Source of the DNA: Dysgonomonas sp. HDW5A
GTDB lineage: Bacteria > Bacteroidota > Bacteroidia > Bacteroidales > Dysgonomonadaceae
Length of the DNA: 64,000 bases
Assembly (NCBI RefSeq): GCF_011299555.1
Contig: NZ_CP049857.1
Span: 3,472,001 to 3,536,000 of the forward strand
Direction: 5' to 3'
Part shown: positions 1 through 9,958 of the stretch, one piece after another
Position numbering within the stretch: the first letter of the stretch is position 1
Layout of the letters: each line of letters begins with the position of its first letter
The notes under the pieces: generated by a model
Told to the model about the DNA's origin: nothing
Databases searched by the model: none
What the model saw: only the letters and a program-made list of their open reading frames with translations
Position numbers and translations under genes: made by a program

Positions 1-191
1 TCGATCTGTTCTTGTGGTTATCATGGAGTTTCACAATTATATGTTGCTTATTGTATCTTTTAGTTAAAAGTGAAAATCTCGCTTAAAACCACTTGAAACT
101 CTTTGGTAGAGCCAGTTTTTGCTTTAATTACTAGGGGGTTATTGTTAAAAAAATAATCTGTAAAATCTTTTTTTTATATTTTTTTTGTATT

Positions 192-199
192 TATATTTG
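192..199 (+). promoter_or_regulatory. Putative -7 box of the susC-like gene
   Basis: The sequence TATATTTG fits the Bacteroidota -7 consensus TAnnTTTG and lies about 55 bases before the start codon. No TTTG -33 box is visible at the usual 19-21 base spacing. The rest of the first 253 bases is AT-rich leader with nothing else I can support. Confidence 0.4.
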
Positions 200-253
200 C
201 TGAACGGAACTAGATTGATTAATAAATCTGAATTTAATTAAAACTAATTTTCT

Positions 254-3200
254 ATGAAGAAAAAGGCTATTAACCTTGCGCAAACGCCTATGGCAGTTAA
301 GCGGGTTTTGTTTGCGTTTCTCTTTTTTTCTGTTTGGGCAGTACCTAATGTTGGTGCTAATCCTATCTTAGCAGACGAAAAAGTAAATGAAGAGCAAGTA
401 CTCCAAGATGGAAAGCAGATTGTGGTAAAAGGATCTGTCGTAGATTCTAACAATGAACCTCTTATTGGGGTAAGCGTGAAAGTAGCAGGTACTTCTATTG
501 GTACAGCTACGGATTTTGATGGTAATTTTACAATAAACGTACCACGAGTAGGGTCAGTATTGGAATTTACTTATGTTGGATATACTTCTCAAAAAGTAAC
601 TGTAGGAAATAATACTACACTTACTATTGTTATGGAAGATGATTCTCAAATTCTTTCTACAGTAGTTGTTACAGCTCCTATCGGAGTACAACGTCCTCCT
701 AAAGAAATCGGATATTCTGTAAGTTCTATTTCAGCAAAACAATTAACTGAGTCGGGAACGACTAACTTTGCTTCGGCGATGTATGGTAAGGCTGCTGGTG
801 TTAGAATTAATGCTGCTCCTGGTGGTGCAACCAGTGCTGTGAATGTTCAGATTCGTGGTGTGAACTCTTTGAATTTTAATCAGCAACCTCTTTATGTTGT
901 TGATGGTATCATGATTCGTAATGATGGACAAAACGGAAAAGACGGAACTAATAATGCAGGTTATTGGACAGATCAAAAAATTCGAGGTAATGGAGCTTTA
1001 GATATCAACCCTCAGGATATAGAGTCTATGACTATCCTTAAAGGTGCTAGTGCATCTGCATTATATGGTTCTGATGCAGCATCTGGAGTTGTTGTTATTA
1101 CAACTAAAAAAGGTTCTAGAGGTGACGGTTTAGGTATTGAGCTTAACTATAATGGAGCTTTTGAAAGCGTATCTTCTTTACCTAATTATCAAAAAGTATA
1201 TGGACCAGGATACGATCCAGCCACAAATTTAAGTAATGGAAATATTGATGGTTGGTTGTCTGATACTAACTCAACTGTAAACAATGGACTACGTCCATGG
1301 TTTTCTGCATGGGCTCAATTTGGACCAAAATATGATGGTCGAGAAGTGAGTTGGTGGGATGGAACTACACGTTCGTATGCTGCGAAAGATGGAAATAATC
1401 TTAAAGATGTTTTTCAAGTAGGATATGGATCTGTTCTAAATTTAGCTTTATCTAAACAAACGGACAAAGTTAATTATCGTTTATCATATACCCGCTTAGA
1501 TTATACTGGAACTCAACGAGGTTCGGAGCAACAAAGAAATACTTTCAATTTAAATTCGGTAGTAAATGTTTCTAAAGATGTAACAGTAGATGTTGTTGCA
1601 AACTATATGAATACAAAAACTCATAACCGTCCGGAATATATGGATCGTATTTTCAATAACTATGGAGGTATGATCAATAGAGCGGAAAGCATAGATAATT
1701 TATTGGATCGATATAAAGATGCTAACGGGTATAAGTTTGTAACATATGCAGATAGGCTAAGTAGACCAGGTATGGATCACCTTACTTATAATACGAATTC
1801 CGCAACATTAATGGATTATTTTTGGGGTAGACTCCGCAATAATTATGATGAAACAGAGAATCGTTTCATGAGTAGTGCTAATTTGAATTGGGATTTATTA
1901 GGTAATGGTAAATTGAAATTCAGAGGACGTATCGGAAATGATTATACAGGAATAAATATTCAAGACGAAAAGTATACTGAGTACCCTATTATTTACAACA
2001 CTAATAATAGTAGTGGAGGATATGCAGTAACAAGTAATCAGTATTCGATCATCTATGGTGATGCTTTACTTTCCTATTCAGAAAAGTTGTCTCCTGATTT
2101 TGGGTTTACTATTGCTGGTGGTATGCAAGGTCGACAAGAAGATTATAGAACGCAGACCGCCTCTACAACTAGTGGGTTGAATGCTGAAAACTGGTTTTCT
2201 TTAAAGAATTCTTATGGAATTATAGATTCAAAATCTTCAAGAGCCAGTTTACTAAAATATGCTTATTTGGGAATCCTGAATCTTGCATATAAAGATATGT
2301 TGTTCTTAGAGATGACAGCAAGACAGGAGTATGCGTCAAGTCTTCCTCCAGATAATAATAGTTACTTCTATACTTCAACTAATGGTAGCTGGGTTTTTAC
2401 TGATGCTTTTCAGACACCCTCTTGGTTAACTTATGGTAAGGTTAGAGCATCTTATGGTGTTGTGGGTAACTCTCCACTTATGTATATTGCTAATGTTGCG
2501 TATGATCAGAGATCTTTACAGACTGCAAATAATGGTTCTGTAGCAGCACTAACAATGAATAACGCTTATGGTAATTTGAACTTAACTGCTGAGATGAAGC
2601 ATGAGTGGGAATTTGGTCTTGAAAGCCGTTTCTGGGATGACCGTATCAGCTTTGATGTAAGTTATTATACAAACCGAGTAAAAGATCAGATAATGGAAGT
2701 AGCTGTTCCTTTGTCAAGTGGTGCTCGTAGTCAAGTAATGAATGTTGGAGAAATTGGCAGTCAAGGTTTGGAGATAGCAACAAGCATTACTCCATTTATA
2801 GGAGATTTCAGATGGACTACTCGCTTAAACTGGTCTTTCAACCAATCGAAAGTATACGCATTAGCAGATCAAGTTCCTGAACTTGTATTCTGGAATGAAG
2901 AACAGTCCAGTATAAAGATTTCCGCAAAACCGGGTGAAAAATTAGGTAATATTTATGCCTTTCCTCGTAAAAGGAATGATAAAGGGGAGCTACTGATTAG
3001 CAACGAAGGTTTATATATTATGGATGAAACTAAGTATGAGAAAGTAGGTAATATTATGCCCGATGTTATTGGAGGATGGTCAAATACATTCAATTATAAG
3101 AACTTCTCTTTAGATTTCACTATTGATTATCGCTTTGGTGGTAAAATTGTATCTCAAGGTACAAAATATTCTACCGGGGCTGGGTTATTAGAGAAGACTA

Positions 3201-3658
3201 TGAAATATAGAGATGCCGAAAACGGAGGTATGGCTTGGACTTTTATTGGTGATGACGGAAAACAATATCAACGTAATGATGGTCTTATCCTTGAAGGTGT
3301 GAATGTAAATACAGGCGATAAAAATACCAAAATTATTTCTGCAGCAGATTACTATATAAATACTTTTTATTGGGGTAAAGATGCATGGAATGAGGAAGGT
3401 ATGGTATTTGACAATGATTTCATTAAATTTCGTGAAATTACTCTAGGATATAATATCCCTGCGGCTTATGCGAGTAAGATATTCATGTCGAATTTACGCT
3501 TTTCTTTATTTGCCAGAAATTTATTCTATATCTACAAAACTGCAAAGGATATAGATCCTGAAGCTTCTATTGGATCTAGATGGTGGTCACAAGGTGTTGA
3601 TAGTGGTGCTTCTATGGCATCCAGAACTTTTGGATTCTCATTAAATGCTAAATTTTAA
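254..3658 (+). CDS. SusC/RagA-family TonB-dependent outer-membrane receptor
   Basis: This is a 1134-residue outer-membrane transporter that would import a ligand, probably glycan- or peptide-derived, with energy from TonB. After the signal peptide come a carboxypeptidase-regulatory-like domain (about residues 57-130, with the GVSVKVAGTSIGTATDFDGNF segment), a plug domain (about 135-280, with VNVQIRGVNSLN and LYVVDGI), and a long beta-barrel ending in Phe (FSLNAKF), the usual BAM recognition end. An internal ATG at codon 13 would give a more compact signal peptide (MAVKRVLFAFLFF...), so the first 12 residues are uncertain. It lies 5 bases upstream of the SusD-like gene, so the two are surely co-transcribed. 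No glycoside hydrolase, sulfatase or regulator adjoins the pair, so the substrate cannot be named. Confidence 0.95.
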   Translation: MKKKAINLAQTPMAVKRVLFAFLFFSVWAVPNVGANPILADEKVNEEQVLQDGKQIVVKGSVVDSNNEPLIGVSVKVAGTSIGTATDFDGNFTINVPRVGSVLEFTYVGYTSQKVTVGNNTTLTIVMEDDSQILSTVVVTAPIGVQRPPKEIGYSVSSISAKQLTESGTTNFASAMYGKAAGVRINAAPGGATSAVNVQIRGVNSLNFNQQPLYVVDGIMIRNDGQNGKDGTNNAGYWTDQKIRGNGALDINPQDIESMTILKGASASALYGSDAASGVVVITTKKGSRGDGLGIELNYNGAFESVSSLPNYQKVYGPGYDPATNLSNGNIDGWLSDTNSTVNNGLRPWFSAWAQFGPKYDGREVSWWDGTTRSYAAKDGNNLKDVFQVGYGSVLNLALSKQTDKVNYRLSYTRLDYTGTQRGSEQQRNTFNLNSVVNVSKDVTVDVVANYMNTKTHNRPEYMDRIFNNYGGMINRAESIDNLLDRYKDANGYKFVTYADRLSRPGMDHLTYNTNSATLMDYFWGRLRNNYDETENRFMSSANLNWDLLGNGKLKFRGRIGNDYTGINIQDEKYTEYPIIYNTNNSSGGYAVTSNQYSIIYGDALLSYSEKLSPDFGFTIAGGMQGRQEDYRTQTASTTSGLNAENWFSLKNSYGIIDSKSSRASLLKYAYLGILNLAYKDMLFLEMTARQEYASSLPPDNNSYFYTSTNGSWVFTDAFQTPSWLTYGKVRASYGVVGNSPLMYIANVAYDQRSLQTANNGSVAALTMNNAYGNLNLTAEMKHEWEFGLESRFWDDRISFDVSYYTNRVKDQIMEVAVPLSSGARSQVMNVGEIGSQGLEIATSITPFIGDFRWTTRLNWSFNQSKVYALADQVPELVFWNEEQSSIKISAKPGEKLGNIYAFPRKRNDKGELLISNEGLYIMDETKYEKVGNIMPDVIGGWSNTFNYKNFSLDFTIDYRFGGKIVSQGTKYSTGAGLLEKTMKYRDAENGGMAWTFIGDDGKQYQRNDGLILEGVNVNTGDKNTKIISAADYYINTFYWGKDAWNEEGMVFDNDFIKFREITLGYNIPAAYASKIFMSNLRFSLFARNLFYIYKTAKDIDPEASIGSRWWSQGVDSGASMASRTFGFSLNAKF

Positions 3659-3663
3659 AGACA

Positions 3664-5238
3664 ATGAAGATGAAACGAATATATATAATAGCTTGTGCAT
3701 TATTGTCACTATTAATTGTGACGCCAAGTTGTAATCCGGAGGATAAATTTTTGGATCCGGAAAAGACAACGCAAGGAAATGTCTCGACTCTTTTTACAGC
3801 TATATTGAATAATCAGAGAATGAGAACTGAATACTGGCATGTGAGAACTATTGCTGTTGAACATGCAGGACGGTATTCGCAAACTTTTATCATGCCCAAT
3901 GGCAGTAAGCAATATCATCAGACTGAACAATATGTAAGTGAATATTGGAGAGATTTCTATACTCCAGAATATGGGGGGCCTATGGCAATGTATCGCCAGA
4001 TGGAAAATATAAATAAATCTCTCTCGCCAGATGATCAGGCTTCAAATGCTGTGTTTTTTGCTGCAGCTAGAGTTGTTTTGTATGACTATGCAGGAACTCT
4101 GGTAGATATGCTTGGTGATATTCCTTTTTCTGAAGCAGGAAGCTTGCAACTTACGAGTGTAAGTACAGCAGCAAAATTTGATGACCAAGAAGGATTGTAT
4201 CGAATGATGATTGATGATTTGGATGCTGTGAATACATATTTTAAAACAGCTACTACTACAACTGCTTTTAGTAAACAAGATATCTTATTGAGTGGTAATA
4301 TTGCTAAATGGAGAAAGTATGCTAACTCTATTCGATTGAGATTGCTTATTCACATGTCGTATGTGGATGAAAACTATGCGAAGGAGAAAATTATGGCAAT
4401 GCTAAATGGTTCTGATTATCCTTTGATTGATGGAGATAATAATCCTAATTATAATCCTGCAACAGGGGATATATTGAATGCACCACTTACTACTAATATT
4501 GAAAACTTGAAACAAGCTTTGTCTGAAGGTAGTACGCAAATTGCTCCTGATTTTATGTTGAATAAATTGATGCTTCCAACGCAGGATGTTCGTATAGATG
4601 TGCTCTTTGATAAAAATGGTTTATCTGAATATAAAGGATTACCTATAAATACGCCTAGTGAGTCTATATCATCTCTATCTTCAGACTATTCATGCTGGGA
4701 TTCAACTACTGTTTGGCAGAATAAAAATATACCAGGGGTACGAATGACGGCATCCGAAGTGAATTTTATTAAAGCTGAAGCTCAACAACGTTGGGGGGAT
4801 ACTGAAAAAGCAAAAACAGCGTATGAAACAGCTATCAAACAGTCGGTATCTTTTTACTATTATTTGAATAATACAGCAAGTAACACTTCAGCAGGTGGAG
4901 GATTTCGTCTGGAGGTGAAACCTTCTGATGATATTATAAATAAGTTTGTTACAGAGCGAGTTCCTTATACAGGCTCAGCTGATGCAAGATTAGAACTGAT
5001 TGGTACGCAAAAGTGGCTTCATTTAGGTTGGTTACAATCAATTGAGACTTGGACAGAATATCGTCGTACAAAATATCCAAAGCTATTGCCTTTTCCTTCG
5101 GCTGGCATGGAACCTGGATATGCTCAACCACCTACGCGCTTACAATATCCGATAGCAGAAACAGCTTATAATCCTAATTATAAAGATGTACAGGCTAAAG
5201 ATACCCGTGATACTAAAATATTTTGGGATGTGAAGTGA
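3664..5238 (+). CDS. SusD/RagB-like outer-membrane lipoprotein
   Basis: This 524-residue lipoprotein is the partner of the preceding SusC-like receptor. SusD proteins sit as a lid on the barrel at the cell surface and bind the nutrient. The N-terminus is a lipoprotein signal (MKMKRIYIIACALLSLLI) with a lipobox ending in Cys at about residue 23. The body, with alpha-helical TPR-like segments such as SGNIAKWRKYANSIRLRLLIHMSY and ASEVNFIKAEAQQRWGD, looks most like the SusD-like 2 group, which often occurs without linked polysaccharidases. It follows the SusC gene by 5 bases and is followed by a strong hairpin terminator, so the unit is bicistronic. The substrate is unknown. Confidence 0.92.
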   Translation: MKMKRIYIIACALLSLLIVTPSCNPEDKFLDPEKTTQGNVSTLFTAILNNQRMRTEYWHVRTIAVEHAGRYSQTFIMPNGSKQYHQTEQYVSEYWRDFYTPEYGGPMAMYRQMENINKSLSPDDQASNAVFFAAARVVLYDYAGTLVDMLGDIPFSEAGSLQLTSVSTAAKFDDQEGLYRMMIDDLDAVNTYFKTATTTTAFSKQDILLSGNIAKWRKYANSIRLRLLIHMSYVDENYAKEKIMAMLNGSDYPLIDGDNNPNYNPATGDILNAPLTTNIENLKQALSEGSTQIAPDFMLNKLMLPTQDVRIDVLFDKNGLSEYKGLPINTPSESISSLSSDYSCWDSTTVWQNKNIPGVRMTASEVNFIKAEAQQRWGDTEKAKTAYETAIKQSVSFYYYLNNTASNTSAGGGFRLEVKPSDDIINKFVTERVPYTGSADARLELIGTQKWLHLGWLQSIETWTEYRRTKYPKLLPFPSAGMEPGYAQPPTRLQYPIAETAYNPNYKDVQAKDTRDTKIFWDVK

Positions 5239-5265
5239 TGATGAATTTTACAATATAATTTAAAG

Positions 5266-5302
5266 AGAAGCTATTTCACTAGGAATAGCTTCTTTTTTTT
5301 TT
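5266..5302 (+). terminator. Rho-independent terminator of the susCD unit
   Basis: A perfect 10-base stem (AGAAGCTATT with AATAGCTTCT) is followed directly by a run of ten T. It lies 27 bases after the SusD stop codon. Confidence 0.85.
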
Positions 5303-5330
5303 GATATTCTTTTATTGCACTATATATGCT

Positions 5331-5338
5331 TACTTTTG
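5331..5338 (+). promoter_or_regulatory. Putative -7 box upstream of the AAA+/M41 gene
   Basis: TACTTTTG fits TAnnTTTG and lies 131 bases before the start codon of the AAA+ ORF, after the susCD terminator. No -33 box is seen at the normal spacing, so the call is tentative. Confidence 0.35.
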
Positions 5339-5469
5339 TATGATCTAAATTTTGAGTGCTATAAAATTTTAGATGAAGGTATAATTGAAAGGTCATTAAA
5401 TTTTGATTATTTAGATGTAGTTTTGGAACTAGAACCTAATAAAAGATAATTGAAAGTACTAAAAAGTAT

Positions 5470-7471
5470 ATGAAAGATAATAATATAGAAGAATATCGTA
5501 AGAATTTATTAGAGAAGAAGAATTTATTGGATAATGCCATTGTGCAATTGAAGAGCGAATTTATAGGTATTGATAATGTTATAGATCAAATTGCAGATGC
5601 GATTGGCTCGTGGCTGTTTTTCCCTGAAATGCAGGAGAAACCTGTTATTATCAATTTATGGGGATTAACCGGAATTGGAAAAACATCACTGGTAAAACGT
5701 TTTTCTCAATTGATAGATTATAATGAGCGGTATTATCGTTTTGACTTAGGTGAAAGTACAGGTAAGTACTTCGATATACAGGATTCTTTTAAGGAGATAT
5801 ACGAAAATTGTGATAAAGAACCCTTTATAATTGGCTTAGATGAATTTCAATTTGCACGAACTATAAATGAGAAGCAGGAAGAGATAGATAAATCTTCATC
5901 CCGTGCCATTTGGGATTTATTGGATAGTGGAAAGTTTGATTTAATAGATTTCAACTATAATATAGGTGTATTTAGTAAATTAATAAAGAAGCTTGATTTA
6001 GCATTAAATAAAGGTGTTGAAGTTGCTAAAGGAGTAGTTACGGAAAACTATGAGATACATAAAGATATACTGGAACTATCGGAAGAAGATGATAATGATG
6101 ACGATGATGGAGATGAATCTTTAAAAACAAAGAATGAAAAGAAATTGTACTTTGTTCCTGAAGTAAATCTGAATAATATCTTTTATGCTGTTTCAGATAT
6201 GTTTCTTTCGAAAAGTGAGTTGAGAGAAAAACTGAATGATCTGGACGGAGAGAGTACAATTGAATATTTGATTCAATTGTATAAAAAAACATTGAAGCCT
6301 AAAACTGTAGACTGTTCTAAGGCCTTGGTATTTATTATGGGAAATCTGGATGAAGTATATTCTATGACTCATGATTTTAATCCGGATATGAATGCTGATG
6401 AGTTTAATAAGCAATCGTTGAAAACTAGGCAATATTCATATTATTTACCCATCTTTTACATCGGAAGCTTTTCATCAGATAATAGATTTAGAGTTATCTA
6501 AAATAAAAAAGAAGATTAAAACAATTTATCATTTTGATCTGACTTTTGATAAGGGAATAAATAACCTTATTTATGAAGAAGGGGTTTACCCGACACAAGG
6601 AACTCGGCCTTTATTTACTACCGTACAACAGATTGTGAATGCTCGTTTAGGTAAAATTTTGAATGAGATTTATATCAATGGATATTTTGTAGATAGGTTG
6701 CATTTTGCAATTGACGAAACAGAATCGATCAGTGATTCGGTCTCTTTAATTATAAAGTTTTATAAAGACGAAAAGTTAGTTCATACATGGACTGATAAAC
6801 AAGCCTTGGTATTAGGAAAGTTACGTAAAGAAAAATTGAATGATGAACAGGCTATTGTAGCGGTACATGAGAGTGGACATGCTATTGTTTCGTCTATATT
6901 GATGCGTACCATACCTGATTCGATATTTTCAGTAACAGCTGATAGTAATAGTCAAGGGTTTGTGTTGGCACGTCCTCAATGGAATTATATCTCAAAGAAA
7001 GAAATTGTAAATCGTCTGGCGGTTTTGATGGGAGGATTAGTTGCCGAGCGTATCATTTTTGGTGATGAAAATATTACTATGGGTGCTAGTAGCGACTTAC
7101 AGAATGCAACTAAGCTTGCAACATATGTTCTTTATGCATGTGGTATGGGAAATATGTTAGCATTGTTTGGTAATGAGAATATGGATGAAACTCCCAGTAT
7201 TATTTTTGATGATGCTCGTGAAGGTATAAATCGAGAAGCTAAGGCTTTATTAGAAGCAGCTGAAAAATTGGCACAGGAGACACTCGAAAAACAAAAAGTC
7301 CTTTTGTTGCAGTTAGCTAACTATCTTAGTGATAAGAGGGCAGTAAGTAAGGATTTAATGATGGATTTCCTGATTAAATATGCCGTAGATTTCAGAAAAG
7401 AGGATATTATAACTGATGCAGATCATTTATTTTACAGGGATCATCTGAAAAAGCAGGTCGAAAAGCTTTAA
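5470..7471 (+). pseudogene. ClpB-like AAA+ ATPase fused to M41 (FtsH-type) zinc protease, frame-broken
   Basis: Two reading frames encode one protein. The first (5470-6501) has an AAA+ module like the ClpA/ClpB family: Walker A GLTGIGKT at residues 65-72, Walker B IIGLDEF at 120-126, a large insert with an acidic stretch (about 165-280), and a sensor-1-like Asn in FIMGNLDE. The second is open from 6422 to 7471. It continues with LGNIHIIYPSFTSEAFHQ, then GTRPLF, matching the ClpB C-terminal lid (compare RIDEIVVFHPL and GARPL). An M41 protease domain follows, with HESGH zinc ligands and the downstream SSDLQNAT Asp ligand. The frames meet near 6420-6430. A +1 shift is needed, and about 20 residues expected around the ClpB FRPEF-R motif are absent, which suggests a small deletion. 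The downstream frame has no convincing start; the GTG at 6635 lies inside the lid. There are no transmembrane helices, unlike FtsH. A deletion, programmed frameshift or sequence error are the options. Confidence 0.75.
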
Positions 7472-7493
7472 TAGACAAAAGTATATTATAAAA

Positions 7494-7529
7494 TTAAAAA
7501 GGTGAAACTACAGCGTTTCACCTTTTTAA
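7494..7529. terminator. Bidirectional terminator between convergent genes
   Basis: A perfect 15-base stem, TTAAAAAGGTGAAAC pairing with GTTTCACCTTTTTAA around a 6-base loop, has T/A runs on both sides. It serves the protease gene on one strand and the lipoprotein gene on the other. Confidence 0.85.
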
Positions 7530-7551
7530 TTTTATAAGAAGGCCACGTGTT

Positions 7552-8583
7552 TTATCGTCGAATTTTAGCCATAGCAACAATATCTGATACTGTTTTTTGT
7601 GGATTTGGATTATTCATGATAAATTGAACATAGAAGCCTCTGATATATCCATTTGGTAATTCTTGATATCCCTCAGGAATAGAATCTGTAAGACTTAATT
7701 TTTTTATATCTGTTTGTGTTTGATTGATATATAATTTATATCCAAGTTCTTCATCTGTTAGTTTACGGCACCATCGTATAGGCATCCAATGCCATGTTTT
7801 GCCTACATCTCCATGAGGGTAGTCATCTATAGAAACTTTACCGTCCCATGTTTGCCACATAGCGGCTTGTGTGAATCCGTAAAAATCGCCAGTTGAAACG
7901 TTAATTAATTCATTGTCTGTACCCTCGTGATTATGTTTTAGTTCCCAAACTTGCGGTCCGTTAAAACGAGCTCCCCCAGGCATTAGATTGAAGCCATATT
8001 TATTTGTGTTGTTAGGGCCAAACCAATAAGTTAAACCTAGTATAGATATCGGATTCTCACCGGCTTTTACTGTTAACGAAAGGCGTACATCTTGCTCACT
8101 TCCATTGCCACACATGGCAAATAGTTGTTGGAAATCTTTAGTAGATGCTGAGCTCCAATTATTAGTCAGTATTTTATCTTTGCCCTCATAGATAACGCAT
8201 TTGCTTTTATCTTCGAGGTATTCAAAACGATTACGATCGTAGTAAGGACCGCAATATTTATTAATGTCCTCAATACTTATATTTTTGAGTGCTAGGGGAT
8301 TCATCCTATATCTAGTAAGTATCAACTCTATGTCTGATTTTGTAAAAGGTTGTCCTGGGCAATGATTAATATTACTATTCATCCAAAGGTATTCCCCAAT
8401 TTTAACGGCTTTATACTCGGCTGATGTATTTGCAAAACTGTCATAAAATACTAAAGGAATAGTTGAATCGTTTTCTACGGGAGGAGGGGGGAGAGGATTA
8501 GACTCGGTAGGTTCATTAAACGTATCGTCACTGCAGGACATGAAAATTACTAATAAGATTAATAAAAGGTTACTGAATTTCAT
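7552..8583 (-). CDS. Surface lipoprotein with divergent FISUMP-like domain (copy 1)
   Basis: This 343-residue predicted lipoprotein has no assigned function. I start it at the ATG at 8583 (MKFSNLLLILLVIFMSC), because the longer reading frame to 8613 begins inside a TATCTTTG promoter box. The lipid Cys is followed by Ser-Asp-Asp, like the acidic surface-export signal of Bacteroides lipoproteins. The body resembles the Fibrobacter succinogenes major paralogous domain: an early IGEYLWMNSNIN segment, a WSSASTKDFQQLFAMCG block, YWFGPNNTN and FNLMPGGARFNG, and a terminal RWCRKLTDEE segment. The family link is by eye and weak. The gene next to it (8782-9798) is a clear paralogue sharing most of these blocks, so this is a tandem duplication. 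The C-terminus (NPNPQKTVSDIVAMAK) is also shared. Confidence 0.8.
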   Translation of the reverse strand: MKFSNLLLILLVIFMSCSDDTFNEPTESNPLPPPPVENDSTIPLVFYDSFANTSAEYKAVKIGEYLWMNSNINHCPGQPFTKSDIELILTRYRMNPLALKNISIEDINKYCGPYYDRNRFEYLEDKSKCVIYEGKDKILTNNWSSASTKDFQQLFAMCGNGSEQDVRLSLTVKAGENPISILGLTYWFGPNNTNKYGFNLMPGGARFNGPQVWELKHNHEGTDNELINVSTGDFYGFTQAAMWQTWDGKVSIDDYPHGDVGKTWHWMPIRWCRKLTDEELGYKLYINQTQTDIKKLSLTDSIPEGYQELPNGYIRGFYVQFIMNNPNPQKTVSDIVAMAKIRR

Positions 8584-8610
8584 TTTAGTGTTATTATTTT
8601 GTATGAATAT

Positions 8611-8618
8611 CAAAGATA
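8611..8618 (-). promoter_or_regulatory. -7 box of lipoprotein copy 1
   Basis: On the minus strand this reads TATCTTTG, a full match to TAnnTTTG, 28 bases before the ATG at 8583. It overlaps the first codon of the longer open frame, which argues for the shorter start. Confidence 0.5.
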
Positions 8619-8706
8619 GGTAATTTTTGTAAAATTTAAAAATATAGGTTAAAATAAGACTATTTAAGTGTTAATTTGATTGGGTGCTAGTAGATGATTC
8701 TCTATT

Positions 8707-8756
8707 AAAAATACGTGTAAAGAATAGGCTGTATATCTATTCTTTACACGTATTTT
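8707..8756 (-). terminator. Long hairpin after lipoprotein copy 2
   Basis: A perfect 19-base stem (AAAATACGTGTAAAGAATA with its complement) encloses a 12-base loop. It lies between the two paralogous lipoprotein genes, 25 bases past the stop of the upstream one. The trailing T tract is short (TTTT), so it may also stabilise mRNA. Confidence 0.7.
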
Positions 8757-8781
8757 AAGGGTGTTAAATTGTTACTCTCTA

Positions 8782-9798
8782 TTATTGATATAAACTTTTA
8801 GCCATTGCAACAATCTGTGCTACCGTTTTTTGAGGATTGGGATTATTCAGAATAAACTGAACATAGAATCCTCTAATATATCCATTTGGCAATTCGCTGT
8901 ACCCACCAGGGGCAGATGCATTAGGGGTTAGTTTTATAATTTCACTTTGTGCTTTATTGATAAATAGCCTATAACCTAGTTCTATAGCTGTAAGCTTTCG
9001 GCACCATCGCACAGGCATCCAATGCCAATATTTTGTTGGATCTGTATGTGGATAATCATCAATAGAAGCTCTTCCATCCCATGTAGGTATTACTACGGCT
9101 TCAACAAACCCATAGAAATCACCTGTTTCGACATTAAAATATTCTACATCGTTGAGAGTATGATTTAATTTCCAGACTTGAGATCCATTAAACCGGGCTC
9201 CCGATGGCATTAAATTGAGTCGATATTTATTCGTGTTATTGGGACCAAACCAGTAAGTTAATCCAGCTTTAGCAACCGGATTACTTCCGGCTTTAACAGT
9301 AAGGGTGGTTCGTACATCTTGCTCGGTGGCATTGCCGCACATTGCAAATAGTTGCCGTACATCGCTGTTAGATGGTGCTCCCCATCCTGAGGTTAAGACT
9401 TTGTTTTTACCTTCATAGATCACACAGATGTCTCTGTCTTCAAGATATTCGAAACGTTCACGGTCATAATATGGACCGCAATATTTATTAATTTCCTGAG
9501 CACTTACATTTTTGAGGAGAGTAGTATCTATTCTATATCTCTTTAGGATAAGATTTATATCTTCTTTGCTAAAGGACTCGCCGGCATAGTGGTTTATATT
9601 GCTATCGATCCAGAGATATTCGCCTATTCTTACAGCATTATAACTTGTTGACGTGTTTAAAAGATTATCAACAAAAACAAGAGGAGTATTGAGAGCATTT
9701 TCATACGGTGAAACTGGAGGAACAAGTGGACCTTCAAATTCTTCATCACTGCAAGATACAAATCCAAGTAGGATTAATAAAAAATTATCAAGTTTCAT
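8782..9798 (-). CDS. Surface lipoprotein with divergent FISUMP-like domain (copy 2)
   Basis: This 338-residue lipoprotein is a paralogue of the neighbouring gene. The signal peptide MKLDNFLLILLGFVSC ends at a lipid Cys followed by Ser-Asp-Glu-Glu, a plausible surface-export signal. It shares nearly identical blocks with copy 1: IGEYLWIDSNINH, NKYCGPYYDRERFEYLED, LFAMCGN, LTYWFGPNNTNKY, GYIRGFYVQFILNNPNPQKTV. The most different parts are the linker just after the Cys and the stretch around residues 195-225. The function is unknown. Placement in the FISUMP family rests on the general WxS/GFNxxPGGxR pattern only. The long hairpin at 8707-8756 separates the two genes, so they can be transcribed independently. 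Confidence 0.8.
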   Translation of the reverse strand: MKLDNFLLILLGFVSCSDEEFEGPLVPPVSPYENALNTPLVFVDNLLNTSTSYNAVRIGEYLWIDSNINHYAGESFSKEDINLILKRYRIDTTLLKNVSAQEINKYCGPYYDRERFEYLEDRDICVIYEGKNKVLTSGWGAPSNSDVRQLFAMCGNATEQDVRTTLTVKAGSNPVAKAGLTYWFGPNNTNKYRLNLMPSGARFNGSQVWKLNHTLNDVEYFNVETGDFYGFVEAVVIPTWDGRASIDDYPHTDPTKYWHWMPVRWCRKLTAIELGYRLFINKAQSEIIKLTPNASAPGGYSELPNGYIRGFYVQFILNNPNPQKTVAQIVAMAKSLYQ

Positions 9799-9958
9799 AA
9801 GGCATTCTTATTTAGTTTTAATTTGCAACCAATCAACATCCAGCAACTACGCTGACTTTGTTGACTATGAAACTTTCTAGTGTCAAATAGAGCTAGATAA
9901 CTAAAAAAGAGCCTTATGTTTTATTTCTTAATCTTATACTAAAATAGTGACGAGATCA

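Noticed and set aside
1-63. Open frame at the left edge
   Set aside because: It holds only about 20 codons and has no recognisable protein similarity. It may be the end of a gene outside the window or chance.
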